Source: Actinomycetota bacterium (lineage in GTDB: Bacteria; Actinomycetota; Actinomycetes; S36-B12; UBA10799). Taken from it: DNA of 43,442 nt. Below are positions 24,421-31,921 of this stretch, in pieces. The stretch lies in the NCBI GenBank assembly GCA_963169255.1, contig CAUJEJ010000109.1, forward strand, positions 1-43,442, in the 5' to 3' direction. Each line of letters starts with the position of its first letter. The stretch's first letter is position 1. Made by a program: the position numbers and the translations under genes. Under the pieces are notes generated by a model that was given only the letters and a program-made list of their open reading frames with translations, ran no database searches and was not told the origin of the DNA.

Positions 24421-25947
24421 TTAGGCGGGCGTAACTCCGTGACGGCGCCGCGAAAAGTCCCGATTCTTCGTTGACGCCGCGGCGATCCGACGGATGAGCT
24501 CGGTTCGCAAGTCTTCAGGTTCGATGATGGCGTCCACCACCAGCTCGCTGGCCAGGCGCACAACATCGATGTCTTCTTCGTACGCGTCACGCTTGGCCAC
24601 AACGAACGCCTCACGTTCTGCCTCATCCTCGATGGCCGCGATTTTGTTCGCGTAGACCGCGTTGACGGCAGCTTCGGCTCCCATTACCGCAATCTTTGCC
24701 GATGGCAGCGCGATCGTTGCGTCTGGCGCGAAACCCGGCCCGGCCATCGCATAGAGCCCGGCTCCATAGGCCTTGCGTACGACCACGCAGAACTTGGGGA
24801 CAGTGGCCTCGCAGACTGCCGTAATCATCTTTGCGCCGTGGCGGATGATGCCCTGCTTCTCGACTGCAGTTCCCACCATGAAGCCTGGGACATCCGAGAG
24901 GAAGATCAGCGGAACGTTAAACGCGTCGCACAGTTGGATGAACCGGGCAGACTTGTCGGCCGAGTCGACAAAAAGCACGCCACCCTTGAACATCGGGTTG
25001 TTCGCAACGAGCCCCACCACCTTGCCGTCAAGGCGAGCGAAGCCGACGACAAGTTCCTTGGCCCAGCCCTTATGGATCTCGAAGAACGTTCCCTCATCAA
25101 CGAGGCCCCGGATGTACCGACGCATGTCGAACGCTTGGCGCTCACTGTCCGGCACGAGTGCCCGGAGATCAATCGACTCGGAGGCTGCTGGTTGCGCCAC
25201 GGGTGGATTCTCTTGCCAGTTCTGCGGAAGGTACGACAGGTACTGCTTGACGGTTTCGAGCGCTTCTTCCTCCGTCTTCACCAGCGCATGGCCGACCCCG
25301 GATTGGGTGGTGTGAACCTTCGCGCCACCCATTTCTTCCAGCGTGGTCTTCTCACCGGTGACCATCTCGACCATTCGGTCAGAGCCGAGATACATCGACG
25401 CATTACCTTCAACCATGATCACGATGTCGCAGAAGGCTGGGATGTAGGCGCCACCGGCAGCACTGGGGCCAAAGAGCGCACAGACCTGTGGAATCGAACC
25501 GGATGCCCGCACCTGGTTCCAAAAGATCTTTCCGGCGCCGCGGCGACCGGGGAACAGATCAACCTGATCAGTAATGCGCGCGCCCGCTGAGTCCACGAGC
25601 CACACCATCGGGATCGATAGGTCGTACGCACGCTCGATGATCCGAATGATCTTCTCGACCGTACGAGCACCCCAGGAACCCGCCTTGACGGTTGAGTCGT
25701 TCGCCATGAGTGCCACCGTGCGGCCAGCAATCGTCGCGGTTCCGGTCACCACACCGTCGCTGGGCAGGTCACCAGCGAGCACATTCGCAAATTGCCCGTC
25801 CTCGACGAAGGAATCCGCATCGACCAACGCTGCAATCCGATCACGGGCAAAGAGCTTGCCGCGTGCACTGTTCGCCTCGTGGTACTTCGGCGCACCACCG
25901 GAATTTACTTGTTCGCGCAATTCGCTGACGGGCAAGTGATTTGGCAT
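24421..25947 (-). CDS. Acyl-CoA carboxylase carboxyltransferase (beta) subunit, paralogue of AccD5
   Basis: A 508-residue biotin-dependent carboxyltransferase with the usual two crotonase-like halves. Oxyanion-hole stretches are FGPSAAGGAYIPAF in the first half and the KAYGAGLYAMAGPG region in the second; VDSAGARI and DVPGFMVG are also typical. It carboxylates an acyl-CoA using carboxybiotin from an alpha subunit such as the one at 34378. The ATG at 25947 has GAGG 7-8 bases upstream. It differs clearly from the AccD5-like protein at 28977 (for example its C-terminus ends RRHGVTPA rather than KKHGNIPL), so a different acyl-CoA is likely, but which is not readable. It is monocistronic, convergent to gtrA. 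Confidence 0.9.
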   Translation of the reverse strand: MPNHLPVSELREQVNSGGAPKYHEANSARGKLFARDRIAALVDADSFVEDGQFANVLAGDLPSDGVVTGTATIAGRTVALMANDSTVKAGSWGARTVEKIIRIIERAYDLSIPMVWLVDSAGARITDQVDLFPGRRGAGKIFWNQVRASGSIPQVCALFGPSAAGGAYIPAFCDIVIMVEGNASMYLGSDRMVEMVTGEKTTLEEMGGAKVHTTQSGVGHALVKTEEEALETVKQYLSYLPQNWQENPPVAQPAASESIDLRALVPDSERQAFDMRRYIRGLVDEGTFFEIHKGWAKELVVGFARLDGKVVGLVANNPMFKGGVLFVDSADKSARFIQLCDAFNVPLIFLSDVPGFMVGTAVEKQGIIRHGAKMITAVCEATVPKFCVVVRKAYGAGLYAMAGPGFAPDATIALPSAKIAVMGAEAAVNAVYANKIAAIEDEAEREAFVVAKRDAYEEDIDVVRLASELVVDAIIEPEDLRTELIRRIAAASTKNRDFSRRRHGVTPA

Positions 25948-26010
25948 GCGGGCGCCTCATTTCATGCAGGTTTATCTCAGATGAACGAACCGCGGTGAAG
26001 CCTACGCACC

Positions 26011-26042
26011 CCGGTGGCAACGACCGGTAGCGCGGGTCGCGC
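26011..26042 (-). terminator. Candidate terminator hairpins after the cyclase gene
   Basis: The gap between the carboxylase start and cyclase stop contains CCGGT...ACCGG and directly adjoining GCGCG-ggt-CGCGC (26030-26042) inverted repeats, just past the minus-strand cyclase stop at 26056. No U-tract is present. Confidence 0.25.
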
Positions 26043-26055
26043 GGCAGAAATTCGG

Positions 26056-27438
26056 CTACTTGGTCTTGGCGCGGCTGAGCGACCAGGCGCGCAACAGACC
26101 GAACCCGCGCGCTGGGCGAGGCCGGACAGACTTGAATGAGAACTGCTTCTCTTCCATCAACGCTTCAAAAGTCGCCGCATCGACGAACGTCGAACCTGGC
26201 TTGGCCATTGCCGTCAACCGGCTCGCCCGGTTCACCGTGGTGCCGAATACATCGCCCATTCGCAGGAGCACCGGCCCCGTTCCTAGCCCGATCCTCATCC
26301 GCGGAACATCACTGCTTTCGCGATGGGCCTCGTGGAGTTCAAGCGCAATCTTGGCGACCTTCTTCGGGGACTCGTGAGCAAAGAGCACTTCGTCACCGAG
26401 AGTCTTGATCAGGCGCGAACCGTGACTAGCCACGACGTCGGCGCTGACGCTCTCGAACTGCTTGACGAGGATCGCAAGGTCCTCTTCCGGAATCTGCCGA
26501 GATAACCGGGTAAAGCCGGCTAGATCAGCAAACCCCACGGACATTTCACCGGCCCGGGCGTCGGGGCCGGCGTCGGCTAAGGCTGCCGCGCGCGAAGCAT
26601 TGTGGGTCATCTGTCGACGCCACGAATAGACCATGAGCGTCTCGAGCACGGGCTTGTACGCCTGTGAATCGCGCAACAACGGGCCGATGTCATCCGGTTG
26701 CAGAACTCCCTGCTTCGCTATCACGCCTCGTTCGATGAGCGAGCGGGCAATGATGTTTCCTTGCCATTCTGCGAGCCGCGACGTGTGTTGGCCGATGGCC
26801 CGGACCATCTCGATTGACTCATCGAACGAGATGTACCCGGCGTCCACGAGGCTCATCAGTGCCCTGATCGCCTCGACATCAGCAGCAGCGAACTGTGCTT
26901 CACCGCCCATGTCCGCAAACCCCATCGCGCGCCAGAGCCCGCGAGCAACGTCCTCAGAAACTCCGGCTTGCGCCGCCACCTCCTGGCTCGTGAGGCCGGG
27001 AGCCGACCCCAATACATGGGCGACAAACTGCTCAAGGGACTTCTGCGGGCGCCCGTCTTCGAGCACCGTCGGGGCCTGATGCACTACTGGCAACGGAGAT
27101 TGGACGGCCAAGGAACTCGGAGCAACGAATTCTGCAGGGGGCTCCGCCACCGGGACTGGGCTCACTGCAGGCACGTTCTTGATAGCAGGCTTCGTACGTG
27201 GTGAAGCCTTCTTGACAGGCGCCTTTCTGACAGTCGCTGCCTTGACGGGAGTCCTCTTGGCCGCAGGCTTTGATGCCGCAGGCTTCTTCGTGGCAGGCCT
27301 CTTCGCAGGCACCTTCTTCGCCGCCGACTTCTTAGCGGGCGCCTTCTTCGTCACGGACTTGCTAGCAACGGCCTTGCGAGTAGTAGGCGCCTTCGCAGGC
27401 CCGGCATCCGACGTAGCCGCAGGTTCAACCACGGTCAT
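26056..27438 (-). CDS. Class III adenylate cyclase with histone-like Lys/Ala/Pro tail
   Basis: A 460-residue protein of three parts. Residues about 16-88 are a low-complexity Lys/Ala/Pro/Arg tract with repeats of the KKxPAK kind, like actinobacterial histone-like tails. Residues about 125-240 resemble the N-terminal regulatory domain of Rv1264/Rv2212-type cyclases (LTSQEVAAQAGVSEDVARGLWRA-like). Residues about 295-455 are the cyclase domain: metal-binding FADLAGFT, the KTLGDEVLF loop with the adenine-selecting lysine, DVFGTTVNRASRL with the partner aspartate, and the transition-state N and R. All key residues are present, so activity making cAMP is expected. The ATG overlaps the PH-protein stop (ATGA at 27435-27438). 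Confidence 0.9.
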   Translation of the reverse strand: MTVVEPAATSDAGPAKAPTTRKAVASKSVTKKAPAKKSAAKKVPAKRPATKKPAASKPAAKRTPVKAATVRKAPVKKASPRTKPAIKNVPAVSPVPVAEPPAEFVAPSSLAVQSPLPVVHQAPTVLEDGRPQKSLEQFVAHVLGSAPGLTSQEVAAQAGVSEDVARGLWRAMGFADMGGEAQFAAADVEAIRALMSLVDAGYISFDESIEMVRAIGQHTSRLAEWQGNIIARSLIERGVIAKQGVLQPDDIGPLLRDSQAYKPVLETLMVYSWRRQMTHNASRAAALADAGPDARAGEMSVGFADLAGFTRLSRQIPEEDLAILVKQFESVSADVVASHGSRLIKTLGDEVLFAHESPKKVAKIALELHEAHRESSDVPRMRIGLGTGPVLLRMGDVFGTTVNRASRLTAMAKPGSTFVDAATFEALMEEKQFSFKSVRPRPARGFGLLRAWSLSRAKTK

Positions 27439-27995
27439 GATGCTGCCCGCAAATCACCAGATGTCCCAGACGAGGTAGCCGGACGAACATGGCGTTCCCA
27501 CGCTTGCGCTCGCAAAGCCATGATTTCTTGGCGCAGTTTCTCGACGTCAGCGACATCGAGCATCAAGGCCGGGAGCGGGGCGAAGCTTGTTTGCACCTGC
27601 AAAACTCCTACCCCGAAGATCCGTTGAATTGGCCCTGATTGGTGCGTCACGTCAACAATAGTCAGTAGCGGGATGTCCCACCCAGCTTTTCGGATTCGAT
27701 AGCGAATTCGAATGCGGTGATCGGTGAGTTCGAGCTTGGCGTTTGACCAACCTGCAAAGCGTCGCACGACGCTGACCAGCAGAAACACGGAAACAATCGC
27801 CGCGAGGCTCCATTTTGCGCCTGTGACCCACACTGACTTCGCGGGGAACCATGCATCGATCGCCGCCCACGCCGCACCGGCCAACGCCGCGATGACCACG
27901 AGGCGGACCACGATTCCGACGAGGCCAAGTTCGTTGCGGCGAACTTCCGCAACGAGCACCTCGGGGGAATGCGTCGCCGCACGGTTCGTGAACAC
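27435..27995 (-). CDS. Bacterial PH (bPH2-like) domain membrane protein
   Basis: A 186-residue protein with two hydrophobic segments (about 25-50 and 60-82), followed by a PH-like beta domain: LELTDHRIRIRYRI, WDIPLLTIVDVTHQ and GVGVLQVQTSF. Bacterial PH proteins of this type are membrane-bound; their role is mostly unknown. GTG 27995 is used as the start; an alternative start cannot be ruled out. The final TGA overlaps the cyclase ATG. The similar M. tuberculosis gene (Rv3278c) also sits beside birA. The coupling to a cyclase suggests a shared role, but that is inference. Confidence 0.83.
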   Translation of the reverse strand: MFTNRAATHSPEVLVAEVRRNELGLVGIVVRLVVIAALAGAAWAAIDAWFPAKSVWVTGAKWSLAAIVSVFLLVSVVRRFAGWSNAKLELTDHRIRIRYRIRKAGWDIPLLTIVDVTHQSGPIQRIFGVGVLQVQTSFAPLPALMLDVADVEKLRQEIMALRAQAWERHVRPATSSGTSGDLRAAS

Positions 27996-28084
27996 AAGGT
28001 CAATCGTCTCAGACCGTTCGGCGCCAGAATGCGCTAAGTGTTCCGAGGCCGCGCGCTCTCACTGACTGTGACGGGTGTGTGCAC

Positions 28085-28918
28085 TCATACCGGGCGTAGG
28101 TGAGTGATGTCTCCCGCGGAGACCGACTGCCTGCCGAACACACCGTCAATCACCACATGGCCATCGAGATCGATCTCCGTGGCTTCCCCGACGAGCTCCT
28201 TTCCCGCGACGTCCACCCGGACCCGACGCCCGAGCGTGGCGCTCATCGCCGAGTAGTCCGCACGGATTCCTGTTGCTTGAGCGTCTCCTCCACCAGCCAC
28301 AAACCGATCCCACAATGGCAACCAGTTCGCCAGAACACTCGCCAACAGGGCTTCCCTCGTAACCCGGCCACCCTCAATCGCAATCGACGTTGCAGCGGGG
28401 ATGGGCAGCATGTCTTGTGCGTGCATCACATTGATGCCGATGCCTACGACCACGGCGTCTCCCCTGCGCTCAGCCAGAATTCCGGCGAGTTTGCGTGGGC
28501 CTGGCGTCCCGTCATGGGCGGGTCCATCGATGACGACGTCGTTGGGCCACTTCAACGTGGCTTCCGGACAATGCTCAGCGATTGCGGTGCCGACGGCAAT
28601 CCCGGCAATCAGTGGGATCCACCCCCAAGCCGAAGCCGCCCACCCGGCCGGTGGGCGCAGCACGGTCGAAAACAGGAGCGCCTGACCCGGCGGGGTTTCC
28701 CACACGCGACCTAGGCGCCCGCGCCCGGACCGCTGCTGGTCCGCCACAACCACAGACCACGCAGGCGCGCCTGCAGCGGCGATCGTGAGGGCTTCGTCAT
28801 TGGTCGAGTCAGTCACTGCGAGGACCACCGGGGCCGGGATGTGTAGTGACGCTGCCGTCAGCGCTGCAACCACCGAACCAACGCTGAGCGGGGATGCAGG
28901 GATTCTGGATTCGGCCAC
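28085..28918 (-). CDS. birA: Biotin--[acetyl-CoA-carboxylase] ligase
   Basis: A 277-residue ligase that attaches biotin to the carboxyl-carrier domain of acyl-CoA carboxylase. It shows DSTNDEA, the biotin/ATP loop GRGRLGRVW, LKWPNDVVIDG and GIGINVMHA. There is no N-terminal DNA-binding helix-turn-helix, so it is the group I type without repressor function. The start is GTG 28918, which directly follows TACGGT plus six bases. The gene is divergent from accD5 and its product would modify K551 of the alpha subunit at 34378. Confidence 0.95.
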   Translation of the reverse strand: MAESRIPASPLSVGSVVAALTAASLHIPAPVVLAVTDSTNDEALTIAAAGAPAWSVVVADQQRSGRGRLGRVWETPPGQALLFSTVLRPPAGWAASAWGWIPLIAGIAVGTAIAEHCPEATLKWPNDVVIDGPAHDGTPGPRKLAGILAERRGDAVVVGIGINVMHAQDMLPIPAATSIAIEGGRVTREALLASVLANWLPLWDRFVAGGGDAQATGIRADYSAMSATLGRRVRVDVAGKELVGEATEIDLDGHVVIDGVFGRQSVSAGDITHLRPV

Positions 28919-28924
28919 GTTGCT

Positions 28925-28930
28925 ACCGTA
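28925..28930 (-). promoter_or_regulatory. -10 box of a likely leaderless promoter (birA)
   Basis: Minus-strand TACGGT-agcaac-GTG: TANNNT, six bases, start codon. It lies in the 58-base divergent gap between birA and accD5. Confidence 0.55.
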
Positions 28931-28976
28931 CCCACGAGTTCTTCGTGATGATTCGAGCCACTAGCCAAGGGGAATA

Positions 28977-30584
28977 ATGACCGCCGTGCCCGACGTGGAT
29001 GCCACCGATGTGAACGCTCCCGATCCCCACACCACTGCCGGAAAGATCGCTGAACTGCAGCGACGCAACGAAGCCTCGATGCATGCAGGTTCAGAAAAGG
29101 CGATCGCCAAGCAGCACAAGAAGGGCAAGATGACGGCGCGCGAGCGCATCCTCACCTTGCTCGACGACGACTCGTTCGTGGAACTTGATGCACTGGCTCG
29201 GCACCGCAGCCACGCCTTCGGACTCGAAGAGACTCGCCCGTACGGCGACGGCGTGGTCACCGGATACGGCACGATCGACGGCCGACCGATCTGCGTATTC
29301 GCCCAGGACTTCACGGTGTTCGGCGGAAGCCTTGGAGAGGTCTTCGGCGAGAAGATCGTCAAGGTGATGGATCTGGCCATGAAGACGGGCGTTCCAGTCA
29401 TTGGAATCAATGACTCGGGCGGCGCGCGCATTCAAGAAGGCGTCGTCTCGCTAGCGAAGTACGGCGACATCTTCATGCGCAACGTTCACGCTTCCGGCGT
29501 GATCCCGCAGATCTCACTGATCATGGGGCCATGCGCGGGCGGCGCGGTGTACTCCCCCGCGATCACCGACTTCATCGTGATGGTCGACAAAACGTCCCAC
29601 ATGTTCATCACCGGGCCTGACGTCATCAAGACCGTCACCGGCGAGGACGTCGGATTCGAAGAGCTAGGCGGCGCACACACTCACAACAGCAAGTCCGGCG
29701 TCGCGCACTACATGGGAAGCGACGAAGAGGACGCACTCGACTACGTGAAGTCGCTGTTGTCATTCCTTCCGAGCAACAACACTCAGTTGCCGCCGGCCGA
29801 CGACATTGAAGCCGACCTTGAGCCAAGCGAAGAAGACCTCGCGCTCGACACGTTCATCCCGGATTCGATGAACCAGCCGTACGACATGCACACGGTGATC
29901 GAGTCAGTGCTAGATGACGGCGACTTCCTGGAAGTTCAGCCTCTGTTCGCCCCGAACTTGCTTACCGGATTTGGTCGCGTAGAGGGCCGCCCTGTCGGAA
30001 TCGTCGCGAATCAGCCGATGCAGTTCGCAGGCACACTCGACATTGATGCATCCGAGAAGGCCTCACGGTTCGTTCGGACGTGCGATGCGTTCAACGTTCC
30101 CGTGGTCACGTTCGTGGATGTGCCCGGGTTCCTGCCTGGAACTGATCAAGAGTGGAACGGCATCATCCGCCGCGGTGCAAAGTTGATCTACGCGTACTGT
30201 GAAGCAACAGTTCCTAAGGTCACGGTCATCACGCGGAAGGCGTACGGCGGCGCGTACGACGTTATGGGTTCTAAGCACCTCGGCGGCGACGTGTCGTTTG
30301 CCTGGCCAACAGCACAGATCGCGGTCATGGGCGCGCAAGGTGCAGTGAACATCCTGTACCGCAAGGAACTCAAGGCCGCTGGCGATCCCGAGGCCGAGCG
30401 CGCACGCCTGTTGGTGGAGTACGACGACGAGCTCGCGAATCCGTACCTGGCCGCCGAGCGTGGATACGTTGACGCGGTGATCATGCCGCATGAAACACGC
30501 AAGCAGGTCGTGCTCGCGCTGCGTGCACTACGCAACAAGCGTGAGACCTTGCCGCCGAAGAAGCACGGAAACATCCCGCTGTGA
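28977..30584 (+). CDS. accD5: Acyl-CoA (propionyl-CoA) carboxylase beta subunit, AccD5/PccB type
   Basis: A 535-residue carboxyltransferase. Both halves carry their oxyanion-hole glycine regions: [16 protein letters not shown] and the [18 protein letters not shown] part. [14 protein letters not shown] and [11 protein letters not shown] are typical of PccB. The C-terminus KKHGNIPL is the usual end of this family. With the alpha subunit at 34378 and the epsilon subunit directly downstream it should make methylmalonyl-CoA from propionyl-CoA (and possibly malonyl-CoA). ATG 28977 follows AAGGGG. The gene overlaps accE by 4 bases (GTGA). Product specificity is inferred from similarity to mycobacterial AccD5. 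Confidence 0.95.
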   Translation: MTAVPDVDATDVNAPDPHTTAGKIAELQRRNEASMHAGSEKAIAKQHKKGKMTARERILTLLDDDSFVELDALARHRSHAFGLEETRPYGDGVVTGYGTIDGRPICVFAQDFTVFGGSLGEVFGEKIVKVMDLAMKTGVPVIGINDSGGARIQEGVVSLAKYGDIFMRNVHASGVIPQISLIMGPCAGGAVYSPAITDFIVMVDKTSHMFITGPDVIKTVTGEDVGFEELGGAHTHNSKSGVAHYMGSDEEDALDYVKSLLSFLPSNNTQLPPADDIEADLEPSEEDLALDTFIPDSMNQPYDMHTVIESVLDDGDFLEVQPLFAPNLLTGFGRVEGRPVGIVANQPMQFAGTLDIDASEKASRFVRTCDAFNVPVVTFVDVPGFLPGTDQEWNGIIRRGAKLIYAYCEATVPKVTVITRKAYGGAYDVMGSKHLGGDVSFAWPTAQIAVMGAQGAVNILYRKELKAAGDPEAERARLLVEYDDELANPYLAAERGYVDAVIMPHETRKQVVLALRALRNKRETLPPKKHGNIPL

Positions 30585-30829
30585 CCGGCGAAGCTTCAAC
30601 GGACGCAACCGACGCACCTGCTGCGCAGCCCCTACTTCGGGTGGTTTCGGGTAACCCGACGCCTGAGGAACTTGCCGCCCTCGTCACCGTCATTGCCGCT
30701 GCATCATCGACTGACGCAGGCGTCGACGACGAATCGGACTCCAATGGTTGGGGTTCGCCCGCAGCCATGCATCGGGCTCCAATGCCCGCCCCCGGCCCAG
30801 ATGCCTGGCGCCAACTCGGCCGTAGGTAG
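30581..30829 (+). CDS. accE: Acyl-CoA carboxylase epsilon subunit
   Basis: An 82-residue small subunit found only in actinobacterial acyl-CoA carboxylases; it stabilises the alpha-beta complex. Recognisable features are the [19 protein letters not shown] helix and the C-terminal [12 protein letters not shown] after an acidic linker. GTG 30581 overlaps the accD5 stop, so the two are translated together. The stop is at 30827-30829. Confidence 0.92.
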   Translation: MTGEASTDATDAPAAQPLLRVVSGNPTPEELAALVTVIAAASSTDAGVDDESDSNGWGSPAAMHRAPMPAPGPDAWRQLGRR

Positions 30830-30863
30830 TCCAACACCGTTCCGCCTACACACCGGTCGAAAA

Positions 30864-30880
30864 TGGCCCGTCTCGGGCCA
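30864..30880 (+). terminator. Hairpin after accE (candidate terminator)
   Basis: TGGCCCG-tct-CGGGCCA, a perfect 7-bp stem with a 3-base loop, 35 bases after the accE stop. The position suits transcription termination of accD5-accE, although no U-tract follows. Confidence 0.45.
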
Positions 30881-30894
30881 CTCTGGACCAGCCT

Positions 30895-30915
30895 GCAGTT
30901 CCATGAGGGAACTGC
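30895..30915. repeat. Second perfect inverted repeat downstream of accE
   Basis: GCAGTTCC (30895-30902) and GGAACTGC (30908-30915) surround ATGAG. This perfect 8-bp stem follows the first hairpin by 14 bases. A third, imperfect repeat, GGTTG...CAACC, lies at about 30981-30998. They may be parts of a decayed mobile element end, or a tandem terminator. Confidence 0.4.
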
Positions 30916-30997
30916 GCGGGCTTAGGCGGTGTCGCCGGTTCGATATCTGTTTGGTGGCTTCACGGTCCGGATCTTCCAGTGGTTGTAGGTTTTCAAC

Positions 30998-31096
30998 CGG
31001 TGGTGGCGCATAGGTGGTGGAGCCGTAGCCGAGCAGGTGCCCGGTGACGGTGTCAGTGACCAGCCGTCGCCACCGCGAATCGACTGCGAGGCGGCG
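30998..31096 (-). pseudogene. DUF222/HNH endonuclease (13E12-type) fragment
   Basis: The minus-strand frame reads RRLAVDSRWRRLVTDTVTG followed by HLLGYGSTTYAPPP. This resembles the segment just before the HNH domain in DUF222 proteins (usually RWRRxLTDPVTGxxLDxGRxxYxPP). About 33 residues are recognisable; no HNH motif or start follows. DUF222 genes are repetitive in actinobacteria and often associated with mobile DNA. The fragment joins directly to the transposase remnant upstream. Confidence 0.6.
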
Positions 31097-31163
31097 GGCC
31101 CTCACGCTTACGGGCAACCGCGACAACGTCGCGGCGGAACTCTTCAGGGAATGCTCTCGGCAT
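31050..31163 (-). pseudogene. Truncated IS3-type transposase OrfA, N-terminal fragment
   Basis: The minus-strand frame starts with ATG 31163 and reads MPRAFPEEFRRDVVAVARKR, the characteristic beginning of IS3-like OrfA proteins (MPxxFPxEFRRxVVxxAR). After about 22 residues the similarity stops where the DUF222 remnant begins in another frame; the frame ends at a TGA after 37 codons. The preceding bases (to about 31200) may be the left end of the insertion sequence. It cannot be functional. Confidence 0.68.
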
Positions 31164-31239
31164 GACAGACACCCTTACAGCTAGGACGGATCCTCACAGA
31201 TCAGATGTCAACCAAAGCCTGGGCAGTCCCGAACGTGAT

Positions 31240-31896
31240 CTATGCGTACTCCACAACCTGTAGCCAATCGACACCGATTTCCGCCAGCAACTCCCGCAAC
31301 AGCGGCATCGAAAGCCCAATCACGTTGCTCGGGTCGCCGTCGATCCCGGCAACAAATGGAGATGAAAGCCCGTCCAAGGTGAAGCTGCCAGCGACCGCAA
31401 GCGGCTCGCCCGTTCGCACGTAGGCGTCAATGTGCGCGTCTGACATCGGGGCAAAATCAACGCGCGTTCCGACCGCCCGTCCGACGCTGCGACCAGTCGC
31501 CAGATCCCGAACGGCATGACCTGTATGCAAGACGCCACTGGTGCCTTGCATCTTGCGCAGCCGCGCAGTCGCGACCTCGGCCGACTCCGGTTTACCTAAC
31601 GCTGAGCCTTCCCACTCCAAAATCGAATCGCAGCCGATCACAATGGCATCCGAACCCGCCAACTTCAGCGCAACATCCGCGCACTTCGACTCAGCGAGCA
31701 GCTGAGCCAACTCAGGCACCCCGAGGTCGATGCCGGCGGCAGAGTTCGAGACAGCGTCCTCGTCAACGTTGCTTGCCTGGATGAGTGGCTCGACTCCAGC
31801 GGCCCGAAGGAGTCCCCTACGCGCTGGCGAGGCCGATGCGAGAACGACCTGCCGCTTACCGAAGCCACCTTGATCGACTTTTGATCTCTCAGACAC
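31240..31896 (-). CDS. maf: Maf family nucleoside triphosphate pyrophosphatase
   Basis: A 218-residue house-cleaning hydrolase of non-canonical nucleotides. The N-terminal VVLASASPARRGLL motif, the GCDSILEWEG region with the catalytic aspartate, and VDFAPMSDAHIDAYV and GDPSNVIGLSMPLL match the family. The GTG at 31896 is preceded by TAGGGT-tgtggg, i.e. a leaderless arrangement. The gene is divergent to the DUF4012 gene with only 25 bases between start codons. In M. tuberculosis maf also follows accE5, there in the same orientation, so orientation may differ. Confidence 0.9.
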   Translation of the reverse strand: MSERSKVDQGGFGKRQVVLASASPARRGLLRAAGVEPLIQASNVDEDAVSNSAAGIDLGVPELAQLLAESKCADVALKLAGSDAIVIGCDSILEWEGSALGKPESAEVATARLRKMQGTSGVLHTGHAVRDLATGRSVGRAVGTRVDFAPMSDAHIDAYVRTGEPLAVAGSFTLDGLSSPFVAGIDGDPSNVIGLSMPLLRELLAEIGVDWLQVVEYA

Positions 31897-31902
31897 CCCA
31901 CA

Positions 31903-31908
31903 ACCCTA
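31903..31908 (-). promoter_or_regulatory. -10 box of a likely leaderless promoter (maf)
   Basis: Minus-strand TAGGGT-tgtggg-GTG, six bases from box to start. It is separated by one base from the opposite -10 box at 31910. Confidence 0.6.
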
Positions 31909-31909
31909 G

Positions 31910-31915
31910 TACGCT
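31910..31915 (+). promoter_or_regulatory. -10 box of a likely leaderless promoter (DUF4012 gene)
   Basis: TACGCT-cacggg-GTG, six bases from box to the start at 31922. Any -35 contact would fall within the maf coding sequence. Confidence 0.6.
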
Positions 31916-31921
31916 CACGGG

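Larger units (their letters stand above)
30830..31239. other. Gene-free gap between accE and maf with mobile-element scar
   Basis: This 410-base stretch is the only gap over 300 bases. It holds two perfect hairpins, a third imperfect one, a DUF222 fragment and a transposase fragment. Other open frames crossing it (for example 30704-31126, minus) lack a start and mix these remnants with antisense of accE. Nothing else was recognised. Confidence 0.7.
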
